Shown: positions 32,634 through 41,932, counted from the stretch's first letter. The stretch is 54,734 nt of DNA from an uncultured Lachnospiraceae bacterium (GCA_950097145.1 CATNCF010000017.1:1-54734), one strand, 5' to 3'. A program made the numbers and translations. The notes: generated by a model from the letters alone, not told the origin.

Positions 32634-32676
32634 GGGTTGAATTATGTATTCTACCGAATAAAAATGCAGAGAGAGG

Positions 32677-32700
32677 AAGGGGGCTGCCTATTGCCCCCTT
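32677..32700. terminator. GC-rich hairpin between the XRE relic and the ABC permease
   Basis: AAGGGGGC pairs with GCCCCCTT over eight bases. It lies nine bases past the minus-strand permease stop. The U-run is poor on both strands, so its terminator role is likely but not ideal. Confidence 0.55.
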
Positions 32701-32709
32701 AAATTATCC

Positions 32710-33513
32710 TCATGACATTCGTTTCTGATATCCTTTTTCCAAACGGCTCAAAAGACTGTAAAGCCCCCAGGCAAGAAGACATAGTATTACAATGGACATA
32801 ATGACCCAGTCCAATTTAAACACCTGGCTCCCATATATGATAAGATATCCAAGACCCTGCCGGGATGCGATAAACTCACCGATGATTACTCCTACCAGGC
32901 ACAGCCCGATATTCACTTTCATTATAGAGAAAAAAGAAGGGATGCAGGCAGGAAGCACCACTTTGGTAAGGACATGGTAATTTGTTCCCCCCAGTGTCTG
33001 TATCAATTTGATTTTTTCTGGATCTACAGACTGAAAACTGGTATAAAGACTTAAAATAGAACCAAAAATTGCCACAGACATGCCAGTAATAATAATTGTT
33101 TTATAATTAGCGCCCAGCCATACAATCAGTAATGGGGCAAGGGCAGATTTTGGAAGACTATTAAGGATTACCAGGTAAGGTTCCATGGTTTCTGAGATTT
33201 TTTTATTAAACCATAGTATAATTGTTATAATAAGTGCAAAAATTAAAACAAGTGCAAAGCTTGTAATGGTTTCAAATAAAGTAATTCCTATATGGCCGAA
33301 CAAAGAGTGGTCTGCCGCCATGTTATATGCACAGAGAACAACACGGGAGGGACTGCTAAAGAAGAAGGAATCAATAAACTGCAGTCTGACAGCTCCTTCC
33401 CATAGTCCCAAAAAGCATAGAAAAATGCACATTCGACTGATAGTTACCGTGCGCCTGTGCTTTTTTTGGGTAAGCAGAAATTTCTGCTGCGCAAGAGATA
33501 TTTCACTCATCAT
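32710..33513 (-). CDS. ABC importer permease, SsuC/ThiX-like
   Basis: 267 residues with six membrane segments. The EAA loop is visible as KIKLIQTLGGTNYHVLTKVVLPACIPSFF, and GEFIASRQGLGYLIIYGS is typical of the sulfonate/nitrate/thiamine-precursor (SsuC/TauC/ThiX) permease family. ATG 33513 has AAGGAG seven bases upstream and overlaps the ATPase gene by 11 bp. No substrate-binding protein gene accompanies the pair, so it either borrows one encoded elsewhere or the gene was lost. The ligand could be a thiamine precursor or an alkyl sulfonate; no riboswitch decides it. Confidence 0.88.
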   Translation of the reverse strand: MMSEISLAQQKFLLTQKKHRRTVTISRMCIFLCFLGLWEGAVRLQFIDSFFFSSPSRVVLCAYNMAADHSLFGHIGITLFETITSFALVLIFALIITIILWFNKKISETMEPYLVILNSLPKSALAPLLIVWLGANYKTIIITGMSVAIFGSILSLYTSFQSVDPEKIKLIQTLGGTNYHVLTKVVLPACIPSFFSIMKVNIGLCLVGVIIGEFIASRQGLGYLIIYGSQVFKLDWVIMSIVILCLLAWGLYSLLSRLEKGYQKRMS

Positions 33514-34270
33514 GATTCAACTCCTTCCATATTTTATTAAAATAATCTTTAAATTCCGGCAAATTTCTTCGTTCCAAAGGACTGATATTTTCTGGGAAAG
33601 AAATATCCACAACGCTTTTAATGGTTGCCGGACGCTTGCCCAATACAAGAATCCTGTTTCCAAGACTCACTGCTTCTGATAAATCATGTGTTACCAATAT
33701 AGCTGTTTTTTGTTCTTTCTTTATGATGGAACCAATATCATCGCCTACCGTAAGCCTTGTCTGATAATCCAAGGCTGAAAATGGTTCATCCAGCAGCAGA
33801 AGTTCCGGCTCCAGGGCAAGGGTACGAATTAATGCGGCACGCTGTCTCATCCCTCCTGAAAGCTGGGATGGCCTTGCATTCTTAAATTTATAGAGTCCAT
33901 AAGTTTTCAACATATCATATACTTTCTCCCGTGCCACAGGAGTAAGTTTTTTCTGGATTTCCAGCCCCAGCAAGACGTTTTTCTCAATGGTGCGCCACTC
34001 AAACAGATGATCGTGCTGCAGCATATAGCCAATCGTCCCGCTGGTCTTCTGGAACAATTTCTGCCCATAAAGTAAAATAGAACCGTGTTCCGGTTCTATC
34101 AGACCTGCCAACAGGGAAAGAAGGGTGGATTTGCCGCAGCCACTGGGACCGACAATTGCCAGAAAGTCACCTTTATGAACCGTAAAATTTATATTGGATA
34201 ACGCCGGGGTTTCTCCCTGCATGGAGTGATAGGAGTAGCTCACGTGGCTGATTTCCATTAATTTTTCCAT
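33503..34270 (-). CDS. ABC importer ATP-binding protein, SsuB/TauB-like
   Basis: 255 residues. Walker A is GPSGCGKST (about 38-46), the Q-loop GYMLQHDHLFEWRT, the signature LSGGMRQRAALIRTLAL, Walker B LLLLDEPFSALD, and the H-loop VTHDLSEAVSLG. The C-terminus (KRPATIKSVVDISFPENISP) is typical for SsuB/TauB/ThiZ proteins. It energises the permease encoded next, with an 11-bp overlap. GTAAGGAGATTTCA is its binding site. Upstream lies only the terminator of the MacB-type operon, so its promoter must fall in 34271-34310 or it is read through from upstream. Confidence 0.93.
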   Translation of the reverse strand: MEKLMEISHVSYSYHSMQGETPALSNINFTVHKGDFLAIVGPSGCGKSTLLSLLAGLIEPEHGSILLYGQKLFQKTSGTIGYMLQHDHLFEWRTIEKNVLLGLEIQKKLTPVAREKVYDMLKTYGLYKFKNARPSQLSGGMRQRAALIRTLALEPELLLLDEPFSALDYQTRLTVGDDIGSIIKKEQKTAILVTHDLSEAVSLGNRILVLGKRPATIKSVVDISFPENISPLERRNLPEFKDYFNKIWKELNHDE

Positions 34271-34302
34271 TGAAATCTCCTTACAAGTACTTAATACTAA
34301 TG

Positions 34303-34336
34303 TATGAAAAAAATGACGGATTGTTATCCGTCATTT
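34303..34336 (-). terminator. intrinsic terminator of the MacB-type export operon
   Basis: On the minus strand AAATGACGGAT pairs with ATCCGTCATTT over a short loop, followed by TTTTTCAT. It lies about 48 bp past the permease stop and would separate the export operon from the importer pair. Confidence 0.85.
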
Positions 34337-34384
34337 CAATACATGGGCAGTCTCCTGACAATTCCGCAGTGGTTTCAAACCCTC

Positions 34385-35596
34385 TTAACCAGAATAGCGC
34401 AAAGCGTCAATGGGCTTCTTCTTTGCCGCTTTTTTTGCAGGATACAAACCAAATACAATTCCAATGACCCCAGAAAACAGCACGGAAAGTAATGCAACTT
34501 TTCCATTCATGGCAACCTGTATGGAAGAACCCATAATAGCTCCTATCACCTTCAGGCCGCACCAGGAACATCCTATCCCCGCCAGACATCCTGCCAGACT
34601 GACAATCAGAGCCTCTAACAAAAATTGGAACATAATGCTGCTCTGTCCAGCTCCAATAGCTTTGCGGATTCCGATCTCTCTGGTACGCTCTGTCACAGAT
34701 ACCAGCATGATATTCATAATGCCGATTCCTCCCACCAGAAGTGATATTGCCGCTATCCCTCCCAGCATCAAGGACATGGTATGGTCCACTTCTGCCATAG
34801 CCTCCATAATCTCAGACTGATTCTGTATGGAAAATGCATCCTCATCATTGCCAAAACGTTTCAATAGAATTTCTTCCAGCCGGAGTTCTGCCTCATCCAT
34901 AGACTCTTCATTCTCAGAAGACACATAGAACTGGTTAATTTCCAACACATTGTCGGCAATCCTGCTCAGAGTTGAATAAGGAATATATCCCTCCAGGGAC
35001 ACCGTCTCAGAAGTGTCTTCACTGCTTCTAACCGACATCGCAGACGAGGGGGAAGCTGCGTCTTTCGAAAGCACGCCTGCCACCTGAAATGATTTTCCAT
35101 CCAGTGAAAGCGTTTCCCCAACAGCATCTCCCCTGCCAAAATATTCCACTGCCGTATCATAAGAAATGACGATCACATAAGAATGATTTTCCAGATCTGT
35201 CTTTTTCAGCAGCCTGCCTGCATACAGTTCCATACCCATAACAGAAAAATATCCCCCGCTGGTTCCGTAAATATTGATGGAGCTGCTGCTATATCCGCTT
35301 TTACCAGTGGCGCTGGTTCTTCCCACCGGAGCTGAGGAGAGAAAAACTTCTTCATCAAACAGTTCTGAAAATTCCGTTAATTTTAAGGGATTTTCTTTAT
35401 TATCTGAAATTCGTACGCTCAGGTAATTGCTTCCCATTTCGGAAATCTGGCTGGATACGGAATTTCCTGCACCATCTGCAATTGATACCAGTATAATCAA
35501 CGCCGCCACACCAATAATAATTCCCAGCATGGTTAGAAATGTTCTTAATTTATTAGCACAGACTGCGTTCCATGCCATTTTTCCTGTCTGAATCAT
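34385..35596 (-). CDS. MacB-type ABC exporter permease (FtsX domain)
   Basis: 403 residues in MacB topology. One membrane helix near 20-40 (LRTFLTMLGIIIGVAALIILVSIADGAG, the typical MacB N-terminus) is followed by a large extracytoplasmic domain (about 45-265), then three helices in an FtsX domain (about 275-395) with GGIGIMNIMLVSVTERTREIGIRKAIGA. Such pairs move peptides, siderophores or drugs with a HlyD-like adaptor. Its start overlaps the ATPase stop by 4 bp. It is the last gene of the four-gene operon. Confidence 0.93.
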   Translation of the reverse strand: MIQTGKMAWNAVCANKLRTFLTMLGIIIGVAALIILVSIADGAGNSVSSQISEMGSNYLSVRISDNKENPLKLTEFSELFDEEVFLSSAPVGRTSATGKSGYSSSSINIYGTSGGYFSVMGMELYAGRLLKKTDLENHSYVIVISYDTAVEYFGRGDAVGETLSLDGKSFQVAGVLSKDAASPSSAMSVRSSEDTSETVSLEGYIPYSTLSRIADNVLEINQFYVSSENEESMDEAELRLEEILLKRFGNDEDAFSIQNQSEIMEAMAEVDHTMSLMLGGIAAISLLVGGIGIMNIMLVSVTERTREIGIRKAIGAGQSSIMFQFLLEALIVSLAGCLAGIGCSWCGLKVIGAIMGSSIQVAMNGKVALLSVLFSGVIGIVFGLYPAKKAAKKKPIDALRYSG

Positions 35597-36267
35597 CCCA
35601 CTTCCACCTCCCTGACTTTTCCATCGCGGATATGAATTTTCCGCTCTGCTTCTTCTGCCACCTGTCTATCGTGGGTAATTAATACAATTGTATTTCCTGC
35701 CTCATGAAGATTATGAAATAATTCCATAATTTCCTGTCCCGTCCTGGAATCCAGATTTCCCGTAGGCTCATCCGCAAGAAACAGCGACGGCTTTGTCACC
35801 AGGGCACGGGCGATTGCCACCCTCTGCTGCTGTCCCCCTGACAGTTCTGTGGGGCGGTGTTTCATCCTTTGGGAAAGTTCCACCTGCTCCATGGCTTCCC
35901 TCACTCTATGCTTCCGTTCCTGCAACGACAATTTCTGGTAAATCAACGGGAGTTCCACATTCTCCTCTGCCGTAAGCCTGGGCAGAAGGTTAAAATTCTG
36001 AAAAATAAACCCAATTTTCTGATTACGGATCTTCGCCAGTTCTTTTTCGGAATAGCGTTCAATAGAAATCCCATCTAAAATATAAGAGCCTTCATCCGCC
36101 GTATCCAGACAGCCAATAATATTCATCATTGTGGATTTTCCACTTCCGGAAGGCCCTACAATACTGACAAATTCTCCCTCTCTTATTTCCATATTGGCAT
36201 GATCCAGGGCATACACTCTGTCATCACCCATTTCATATATTTTTGAAACCTCTTGCAGCTTAATCAT
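35593..36267 (-). CDS. MacB/LolD-type ABC exporter ATPase
   Basis: 224 residues. Walker A is GPSGSGKST (about 38-46), Q-loop [23 protein letters not shown], signature [15 protein letters not shown], Walker [13 protein letters not shown] and H-loop LITHDRQVA, all in standard MacB/LolD form. It powers the FtsX-type permease encoded downstream (4-bp overlap) and follows the adaptor gene by 11 bp. Confidence 0.95.
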   Translation of the reverse strand: MIKLQEVSKIYEMGDDRVYALDHANMEIREGEFVSIVGPSGSGKSTMMNIIGCLDTADEGSYILDGISIERYSEKELAKIRNQKIGFIFQNFNLLPRLTAEENVELPLIYQKLSLQERKHRVREAMEQVELSQRMKHRPTELSGGQQQRVAIARALVTKPSLFLADEPTGNLDSRTGQEIMELFHNLHEAGNTIVLITHDRQVAEEAERKIHIRDGKVREVEVG

Positions 36268-36278
36268 ATCCCGCTCTC

Positions 36279-38600
36279 CTATTCCTGTCTTCCCGGCATT
36301 CCGCCTCCGAACTTTCCTTCTGGCGGTCCGCCCTGAGGCATATCCTCCATATTCGGCCTGCCTTCCATGCCTTCAAAGCCTTTTTGTGAAATATTTCCTG
36401 TCTTCTGATAATAGATCTTATCGCCATCCGACAAGCCCTCTGTAATTTCTACCATATCTCCATCAGATAATCCGGTCGTAATCTCCTTTTCTCCAGAGAG
36501 ATTTCCCTCGCTGTCTGCCTCAGTATAGACAAATACACGATTTCCGCGTTCCTGTAATGCATTTACTGGAATTGTCACCACATTCTCACGCTCTTCAATG
36601 GTAATGACTGCAGAAGCATTCATTCCCTCTTTCATCCTCTCATCTCTCGGAATAGAAATCTTTACTGTATATTTTGCAACACCGCCACTGGAACTGCTGG
36701 CAGAACTCCCTACTTTTATAACCGTACCAGCAAACGTTTCTCCTTCCATAGAATCTAAAGTAATTTTTGCCTGCTGCTGTTCTTCCACAGCATTAATGTC
36801 CAATTCATCCACATTTACGGATAATACCATAGCATCTCCTGCCACCAATGTAAAAGCCGCAACCTCACTGCTGGAATCTGAGCTTTCTGTATCTTCCTGT
36901 TCCCCTGAAGTTTTAGCGCTTACAGACGCGGCGTTAACCGTACCAGATACATTTCCAGAACTGCCCTGTAAAGCTGCCTGCTTCTGGATCTGGGCATTTT
37001 CATTTTCTATTACATTTTTATTCTGAATTTCTTCTACTGGTTCTGCCTGGTTCTCTTTTTTCTCTCCAGAATCCTCCTCTGAAGTTTTTTCCTGTTTATT
37101 TTCTTCTTCCTTCTGCTCCTCTTTCTGATCTTTCTGTTCTTCCTTTTCTGCTGCTTCTGTAAAAGGATACGTAATCTGCATACTGAGATTCTTTCCATCT
37201 TCTGACACAGTTACCCCTGAAAGAACCCCTGTTTTCACTTTGCTGACACTCTCGCCAGTAAAATAGTATCCCTCCCCTGCATATAAGTTTATAGACGCCT
37301 GATAAGAGGTCTTTTCTTTAAATTTTTCATCCTCTGGTTTCCAGGAGACTGCTCCATGATAGCTCCCATCTTCCGTATTTATTTCTATCTGGGGTTTTGC
37401 TCCTGTTTTTGGCGTCTCTACCACAACAGTGTTTCTTCCCGACGCGCCAAAATCTGTGACTTCCAATGTCAGAAGTTCCTCTTCCACTTTTTCTTCTGTT
37501 TCCTGCTCTGACTCAGGAATTTCTGCCACACTGCCCACAAGAGCCACTGTATTTTGGGATATCTGCAGATTTTCTGTTCCCTCTTCCTTCTGGCTGCTTT
37601 CTGCAGAAATGTTTACAGACTGAATGATTCCATCTGCCTCTGCAGTTATGGTTCCGCTCTTAGACAATTTTATCAATTTCTGCAGGCTTTCTGCCAGTTC
37701 CTGCCGCTTTGTCATTTGTTCCTGATATTCCAGGCTCTGCCCTCCATTGTCAACCGTAAGAAGGGCGGTATCTGTATATACTTTCTGATCCTCTGACACA
37801 CAGATCTCTTCTACTGTCCCCGCCGCCGCAGTAACTGCAAGCTGCTGATGGATATATGTTCTGCCGGTTCCCAGGGCATTTCCCTGAGTGTCAGAAACAG
37901 TTATATCTTCCTCCATTCCTATTCCGCTGTCTGAACAGAGAATGGTGCATCTTCCATTTGAAACAGTTTCCACGGTTCCTTCCTTACTGCTTCCATCAGA
38001 GCGGGCTATGGTAACTGCATCTCCTTTGGACAGTTCTGCATTGGTCTGAATTTCCACTGCCAGATATCCATCTATGGACAGCAGCATCAAAGCTCCCTGT
38101 TCCGCCATGCAGTCGGTAATATCCTGTCCTTCCTGCACAAATATTTTCTTTACTCTTCCTTCTACCTTAGATTTGATGGTTTCTGCATCCGTATCATCTT
38201 TACTCTCTTCAATTTCTTCATCCAAAGCGTCAATCTGCTCCTGCACGGATTCCATGGCGCGCAGAACCGATGCTGCATTTACTTCTGCAAGCACATCTCC
38301 TTTGGAGACAGAATCGCCATTCTCCACTTTCACTTCTTCTACAATAATTCCAGAAGGAATGGTAATGGTATCTCCTTCCTGCAGTTCCAGGTTTCCTGTA
38401 CCCACAATGGTATTGGAAATGCTTCCTGTCTGGGCTTGAGTTTCCTGAACCGCAGATTTCTGTTCCTGCCCTCCCTTTGCCGGCGTACCCTTTACTGAAT
38501 AAATGCCAAAAGTAACAAGACCTGCCCCGGCGGCCAGTACCAATATGATTAATTTCTTCTTTTTGAATAATTCCTTCCATCTGACTGTTTTTTTACTCAT
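36279..38600 (-). CDS. large HlyD-like adaptor of the MacB-type exporter
   Basis: 773 residues, far longer than the 350-450 usual for such adaptors. One membrane helix (about 13-31) is followed by a lipoyl/barrel-sandwich segment split by a hairpin (GNLELQEGDTITIPSGIIVEEVKVENGDSVSKGDVLAEV, about 60-105). More beta domains follow, including an inserted one near 385-490 and an extremely charged Glu/Lys/Gln stretch (about 490-545). A classical HlyD beta-barrel returns near 590-720 (VDELDINAVEEQQQAKITLDSM; VITIEERENVVTIPVNALQERGNRVFV), and the end is Gly/Met-rich. It probably links the MacB-type permease to the cell surface. Confidence 0.85.
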   Translation of the reverse strand: MSKKTVRWKELFKKKKLIILVLAAGAGLVTFGIYSVKGTPAKGGQEQKSAVQETQAQTGSISNTIVGTGNLELQEGDTITIPSGIIVEEVKVENGDSVSKGDVLAEVNAASVLRAMESVQEQIDALDEEIEESKDDTDAETIKSKVEGRVKKIFVQEGQDITDCMAEQGALMLLSIDGYLAVEIQTNAELSKGDAVTIARSDGSSKEGTVETVSNGRCTILCSDSGIGMEEDITVSDTQGNALGTGRTYIHQQLAVTAAAGTVEEICVSEDQKVYTDTALLTVDNGGQSLEYQEQMTKRQELAESLQKLIKLSKSGTITAEADGIIQSVNISAESSQKEEGTENLQISQNTVALVGSVAEIPESEQETEEKVEEELLTLEVTDFGASGRNTVVVETPKTGAKPQIEINTEDGSYHGAVSWKPEDEKFKEKTSYQASINLYAGEGYYFTGESVSKVKTGVLSGVTVSEDGKNLSMQITYPFTEAAEKEEQKDQKEEQKEEENKQEKTSEEDSGEKKENQAEPVEEIQNKNVIENENAQIQKQAALQGSSGNVSGTVNAASVSAKTSGEQEDTESSDSSSEVAAFTLVAGDAMVLSVNVDELDINAVEEQQQAKITLDSMEGETFAGTVIKVGSSASSSSGGVAKYTVKISIPRDERMKEGMNASAVITIEERENVVTIPVNALQERGNRVFVYTEADSEGNLSGEKEITTGLSDGDMVEITEGLSDGDKIYYQKTGNISQKGFEGMEGRPNMEDMPQGGPPEGKFGGGMPGRQE

Positions 38601-38612
38601 CCTATTCCCTCC

Positions 38613-40574
38613 CTAAGCAAACTCTGACGGCTTTTCCACCTGGTAATCCGCCCACTTTGTCAGTTCCGGCGCCTCTGAAAAATCTGCGTTGTCACTGTAA
38701 TTTTCCACAGTTATGGTATAACTGCTGTCCCCTTCCACATAGACAGTCCCATCTGTTCCCTGGACGGTAACAGCTTTCCCAGTGTCATCTGCAATACTTC
38801 CCTGGCTGGATAATGTGCTAAGACTGCTGTCCCCTGTCACAGTCCAGGTACATCCCTGTCCCAGATACAAATTGCAATATCCCTCTCCTCCATCGCCTGC
38901 GCAGCTTTCGTCCTGTTTTACCGCGCCAGTGAGGCTGCTGTTTTCTTCCATATAAAAATCCAGTTCACTGATGCTGTCCCAGATAATATCTCCTTCCATA
39001 CTCTGGCTGCTGGCTGTAAAAAGACAGTCTGCGCCATTCGCTCCTGCCATCCCCCAGCCGCGCTGGTTCTGATTTCCGGTACATTTCAGAAAAAACAGGC
39101 TGTCACTGGCATTTTCAAGGGTTACTCCCGACAGCATAATGGTAGACTCCGTATTGGTGGTATAAAACATGCCCCCATGGTTCGACTTCAAGGTTCCGCC
39201 CTGCATCTCAAAGGTACTATTTCCTTCCTCTGCGTCTCCTGACATACTTTGATAGAGAATCACATTCCATACGCAATCGTTTCTATCATCCTCCCCCATA
39301 GTGCCAGTTAAATTTGTATCATAAAGGCGGAGGGAATTTAGCCCTTCGATACATACTGCCTCTGAACCGTTTGCCGTAAGATTCCCATGATTTACAGCAA
39401 TTTCTGCCGTACTGTATACAGCGGGAGAACCCACGCCATTGGACACATAAGTTCCGCCGTCTATCACCATGGTTCCGCTTCCTCTGTCACTGCGGATTGC
39501 CGCTGCTGATTCTCCATTGGTTTCCACCTGCATATCCCAGGCATACAATGTTCCTCCCCCGGCAGCATGGATTCCTCCCGATGCATCCTGTTGTGTGGTA
39601 ATAAACGTATCGGCTGCATATACCGTCCCAGCTCCATAAGCAAATATCCCAGCTCCGCCTGCTGCATCTGTAGTAATGGAACTGTCTGAAAGATATGCGC
39701 ATCCTCCTTCCGCAAGTACTGCCGCCCCTACACCGTAAAAGCTTGCCTGGTCTCCCCCTGTGCTGTCCTGGGATTCTCTGGATATGCTGAAATTCTTTAA
39801 CTTGGCGCTAGCTCCCTGGGAGATTAAAATTGCATTTTCATCTGTGCCTTCTGAATGAATGCTCTCGCCTTCTGAATGAATATCCTCACTGTATTCTTTC
39901 ACAGATACATAATTCTCCGGCTTTGACTGCTGATCCATGCCCCCGCCTGGTCCTCCTGACATCACAATAATTTCTTTCGCATTTCCATCCTCTGTAAACA
40001 ATACCTGAACGGTATCTCCCTCAGATAAGTCTGCTATTGTAATTTCTTCTCCTTGTTCTTCTCCATGATCGGGTCCTCCCATATTTTGCCGTTTTATCAG
40101 TGTATCTTCTGTTACCGCAATTTCCTGCTCCTCCCCTGTAAGTTCCAGCATAGAAGGCAGTTCTCCCAGCTCTCCCTCCGGCATCTGCTTTCCTTTTGGC
40201 TGCTGATCCCCTTCTCCTTCCGGACGTTCCCCAGACGGCTTCTCTCCTGACGCTCCCTCTTGCCGTTCTTCGGACGGCTTCTCTGGAATTTCCCCGGATG
40301 GCTTTTCTGGAATTTCTCCAGACTCCTGCTGTGAAGGATTCCCCTCTGATTTCTCTGGACGTTCCATCTCCTTTCTGGTTCCCAGCTTGATAGTAATCGT
40401 ACTTTCTTCTATCTCGCTGACTTCTCCATAGACTGCTTCCCCGTCTTCCTCATTCTGGGAAACATCCCTGTTTGTTTTCCTTTCTTTATCGGTTCCCCCG
40501 CATCCGTTCAATATAGACAAACTTAAAGCTGCGCTAAGCAATAATGCGATATATTTTCTCTTCATAAGCGTCAC
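38613..40574 (-). CDS. beta-helix lipoprotein of the exporter operon
   Basis: About 650 residues. A lipoprotein signal peptide ends SLSILNGC with the lipobox cysteine near 25. A repetitive Pro/Glu/Gly/Ser region follows (about 70-135, GEIPEKPS repeats), then an N-terminal beta domain. From about 240 to 620 the sequence has right-handed beta-helix character: successive short strands with Asn/Gly/Ser turns (AAVLAEGGCAYLSDSSITTD; GTYVSNGVGSPAVYSTAEIAV). Similar proteins are annotated as carbohydrate-binding. GTG 40574 is three bases from AAAGGA; ATG 40565 is twelve away, so either may be used. It heads the operon and may be its cargo or surface partner. Confidence 0.82.
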   Translation of the reverse strand: MTLMKRKYIALLLSAALSLSILNGCGGTDKERKTNRDVSQNEEDGEAVYGEVSEIEESTITIKLGTRKEMERPEKSEGNPSQQESGEIPEKPSGEIPEKPSEERQEGASGEKPSGERPEGEGDQQPKGKQMPEGELGELPSMLELTGEEQEIAVTEDTLIKRQNMGGPDHGEEQGEEITIADLSEGDTVQVLFTEDGNAKEIIVMSGGPGGGMDQQSKPENYVSVKEYSEDIHSEGESIHSEGTDENAILISQGASAKLKNFSISRESQDSTGGDQASFYGVGAAVLAEGGCAYLSDSSITTDAAGGAGIFAYGAGTVYAADTFITTQQDASGGIHAAGGGTLYAWDMQVETNGESAAAIRSDRGSGTMVIDGGTYVSNGVGSPAVYSTAEIAVNHGNLTANGSEAVCIEGLNSLRLYDTNLTGTMGEDDRNDCVWNVILYQSMSGDAEEGNSTFEMQGGTLKSNHGGMFYTTNTESTIMLSGVTLENASDSLFFLKCTGNQNQRGWGMAGANGADCLFTASSQSMEGDIIWDSISELDFYMEENSSLTGAVKQDESCAGDGGEGYCNLYLGQGCTWTVTGDSSLSTLSSQGSIADDTGKAVTVQGTDGTVYVEGDSSYTITVENYSDNADFSEAPELTKWADYQVEKPSEFA

Positions 40575-40628
40575 AATTCCTTTCTGCCATACATTATTTT
40601 AATTCCTGCTCAGTATAATCTTGGAACT

Positions 40629-40778
40629 TTAAATGAAGTTAAATTTTCTCCTCCGATTCTGTGAAATTTCTGTGATAAAAAACCATTCTTCCAGTTCCTT
40701 CGGACTGATAACCGGGGTTGTGGAATTAACGCAGACACTGACTGAATTGTCTTTCCGCACAGCTTTTCTCAATGCCAT
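40629..40778 (-). CDS. 49-residue ORF of unknown function
   Basis: A good AAGGAG lies eight bases before the ATG. The peptide reads MALRKAVRKDNSVSVCVNST and continues TPVISPKELEEWFF to a basic tail. It has no membrane helix and no family I know. It lies in the 770-bp gap between the lipoprotein and the formate-channel genes. The binding site is the main evidence; the gap also contains the relic of a holin-like toxin start, and a truncated older gene is possible. Confidence 0.35.
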   Translation of the reverse strand: MALRKAVRKDNSVSVCVNSTTPVISPKELEEWFFITEISQNRRRKFNFI

Positions 40779-41134
40779 TATAAAAATCTCCTTAACTGAA
40801 TCTTAAAAATTTATGTGGTAACGGTCTGGAAAGTGAACCACCCCCCTTCCATCCCTTGTTTCTGCGTATTTTGCTATTCTTTTTGAAATAGCTTCGATAA
40901 ATTTAAATTCTGGGAAAAGCGGGGAATGGAATTGTATCAAAATTGTAAAAGGTGTGTATATCCCATATAGGTTTATGAACAATTGCAGCCCTGAAGTGAG
41001 GAAATAGCATGAAATTATCTGATAATTTATAGACAAATATATGTTCTGTATAAAACATGGATTTAGAAGTGCAATAACAGAGTGCGGGTAATGATGGAGG
41101 GATTTATGTGAATTGCGCTCCACTGCCAGATATG

Positions 41135-41161
41135 CTATAAGAAATCCTGATATGTAACCAT
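41135..41161 (-). pseudogene. relic of a putative holin-like toxin start
   Basis: GAGGGCGATACA followed by ATG and eight codons MVTYQDFL, then TAG. In Firmicutes this ribosome-binding region and MVTYQDL-like start open the small putative holin-like toxins, about 30 residues with one membrane helix. The helix is missing here. The sequence before it (41165-41330) shows structured-looking stretches, possibly the antisense RNA region of such a type I module. The assignment rests on a short resemblance. Nothing else of note is visible in 40800-41130. Confidence 0.25.
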
Positions 41162-41347
41162 TGTATCGCCCTCCGTTCTTTCGTCTGGAAAGCTGTTAAC
41201 CCTGCGAAAAAACAAGAGGGGTAAAGCCGCCTTGGGCTCTATGGTTTCCCGTAAAGGGAATATAACACAAATCGGTATTAACCGACAGCCCCTTTTTATG
41301 CCAGCGTTCACCACGCTCCGCATGAATCCTTGCAGGGTAAGAACTTT

Positions 41348-41932
41348 TTATGCATCACACGGCCTGATGCCAAAAACTCTGGCCCCAATACCATTGCCCG
41401 CCAGCATTACTAAAATATAACAAAATGTTTTGAACTGAAAAGATCCAGCCAAATTAAAATAGAACATATTAGCAATCGAATGTTCAAATCCTGACAATAT
41501 AAATATCATTACAGGCGCAATAATAAACACTATATTTTTACTCTTGTTGTAGTTATCAATAGCCAGATACATCATAACGCCGCAAAGAATCGATAATAAA
41601 AATACATTCCATAGTTCATTCTCTAATTTCGCCTCTACCAGTTTCGAGCTGTCTATGTCCACCTGGGCAGCATTTGCCAAAAGGGCAGCCGCCATTGTGC
41701 CGATATAATTTCCACATATGGTTATTGCCATATCAGGAAGTTCTTTCCATTCCCTGACAAATCCGATTTTGCCAGTATACAGATAAAATCCCTGCGTCAC
41801 AATCGTCAGTAAGCCAAAAGAGAACAATAAAGATCCTATCACTCTGTTCTCCATTGACAAATAAACGATGCCTCCTATTCCAATCACAAATCCTGCATAA
41901 ATTGCTTTCACGAATATCTGCAGCTTATTCAT
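41348..41932 (-). CDS. compact formate/nitrite transporter family channel
   Basis: 194 residues, six membrane segments, compared with 260-285 in FocA-type channels. The family motif GFEHSIANMFYF, with the central His, is intact (about 158-169), and helix-breaking patterns (GFVIGIGGIVYLS; YTGKIGF) are as expected. The saving is in the loops and termini. It would conduct formate, nitrite or a similar small anion. ATG 41932 is taken with AAGGAG 12 bases upstream; the frame extends to TTG 41953, which would use up that site. Nothing around it hints at a partner enzyme. Confidence 0.8.
   Translation of the reverse strand: MNKLQIFVKAIYAGFVIGIGGIVYLSMENRVIGSLLFSFGLLTIVTQGFYLYTGKIGFVREWKELPDMAITICGNYIGTMAAALLANAAQVDIDSSKLVEAKLENELWNVFLLSILCGVMMYLAIDNYNKSKNIVFIIAPVMIFILSGFEHSIANMFYFNLAGSFQFKTFCYILVMLAGNGIGARVFGIRPCDA

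Noticed and set aside
34271-34384. TPP riboswitch or lost binding-protein gene in front of the SsuBC-like genes
   Set aside because: Only about 110 bp, mostly occupied by the upstream operon's terminator; no TPP core.
40803-41123. Minus-strand open frame of 106 codons
   Set aside because: His/Ile/Leu-rich composition with no binding site or domain; looks like chance reading of non-coding sequence.
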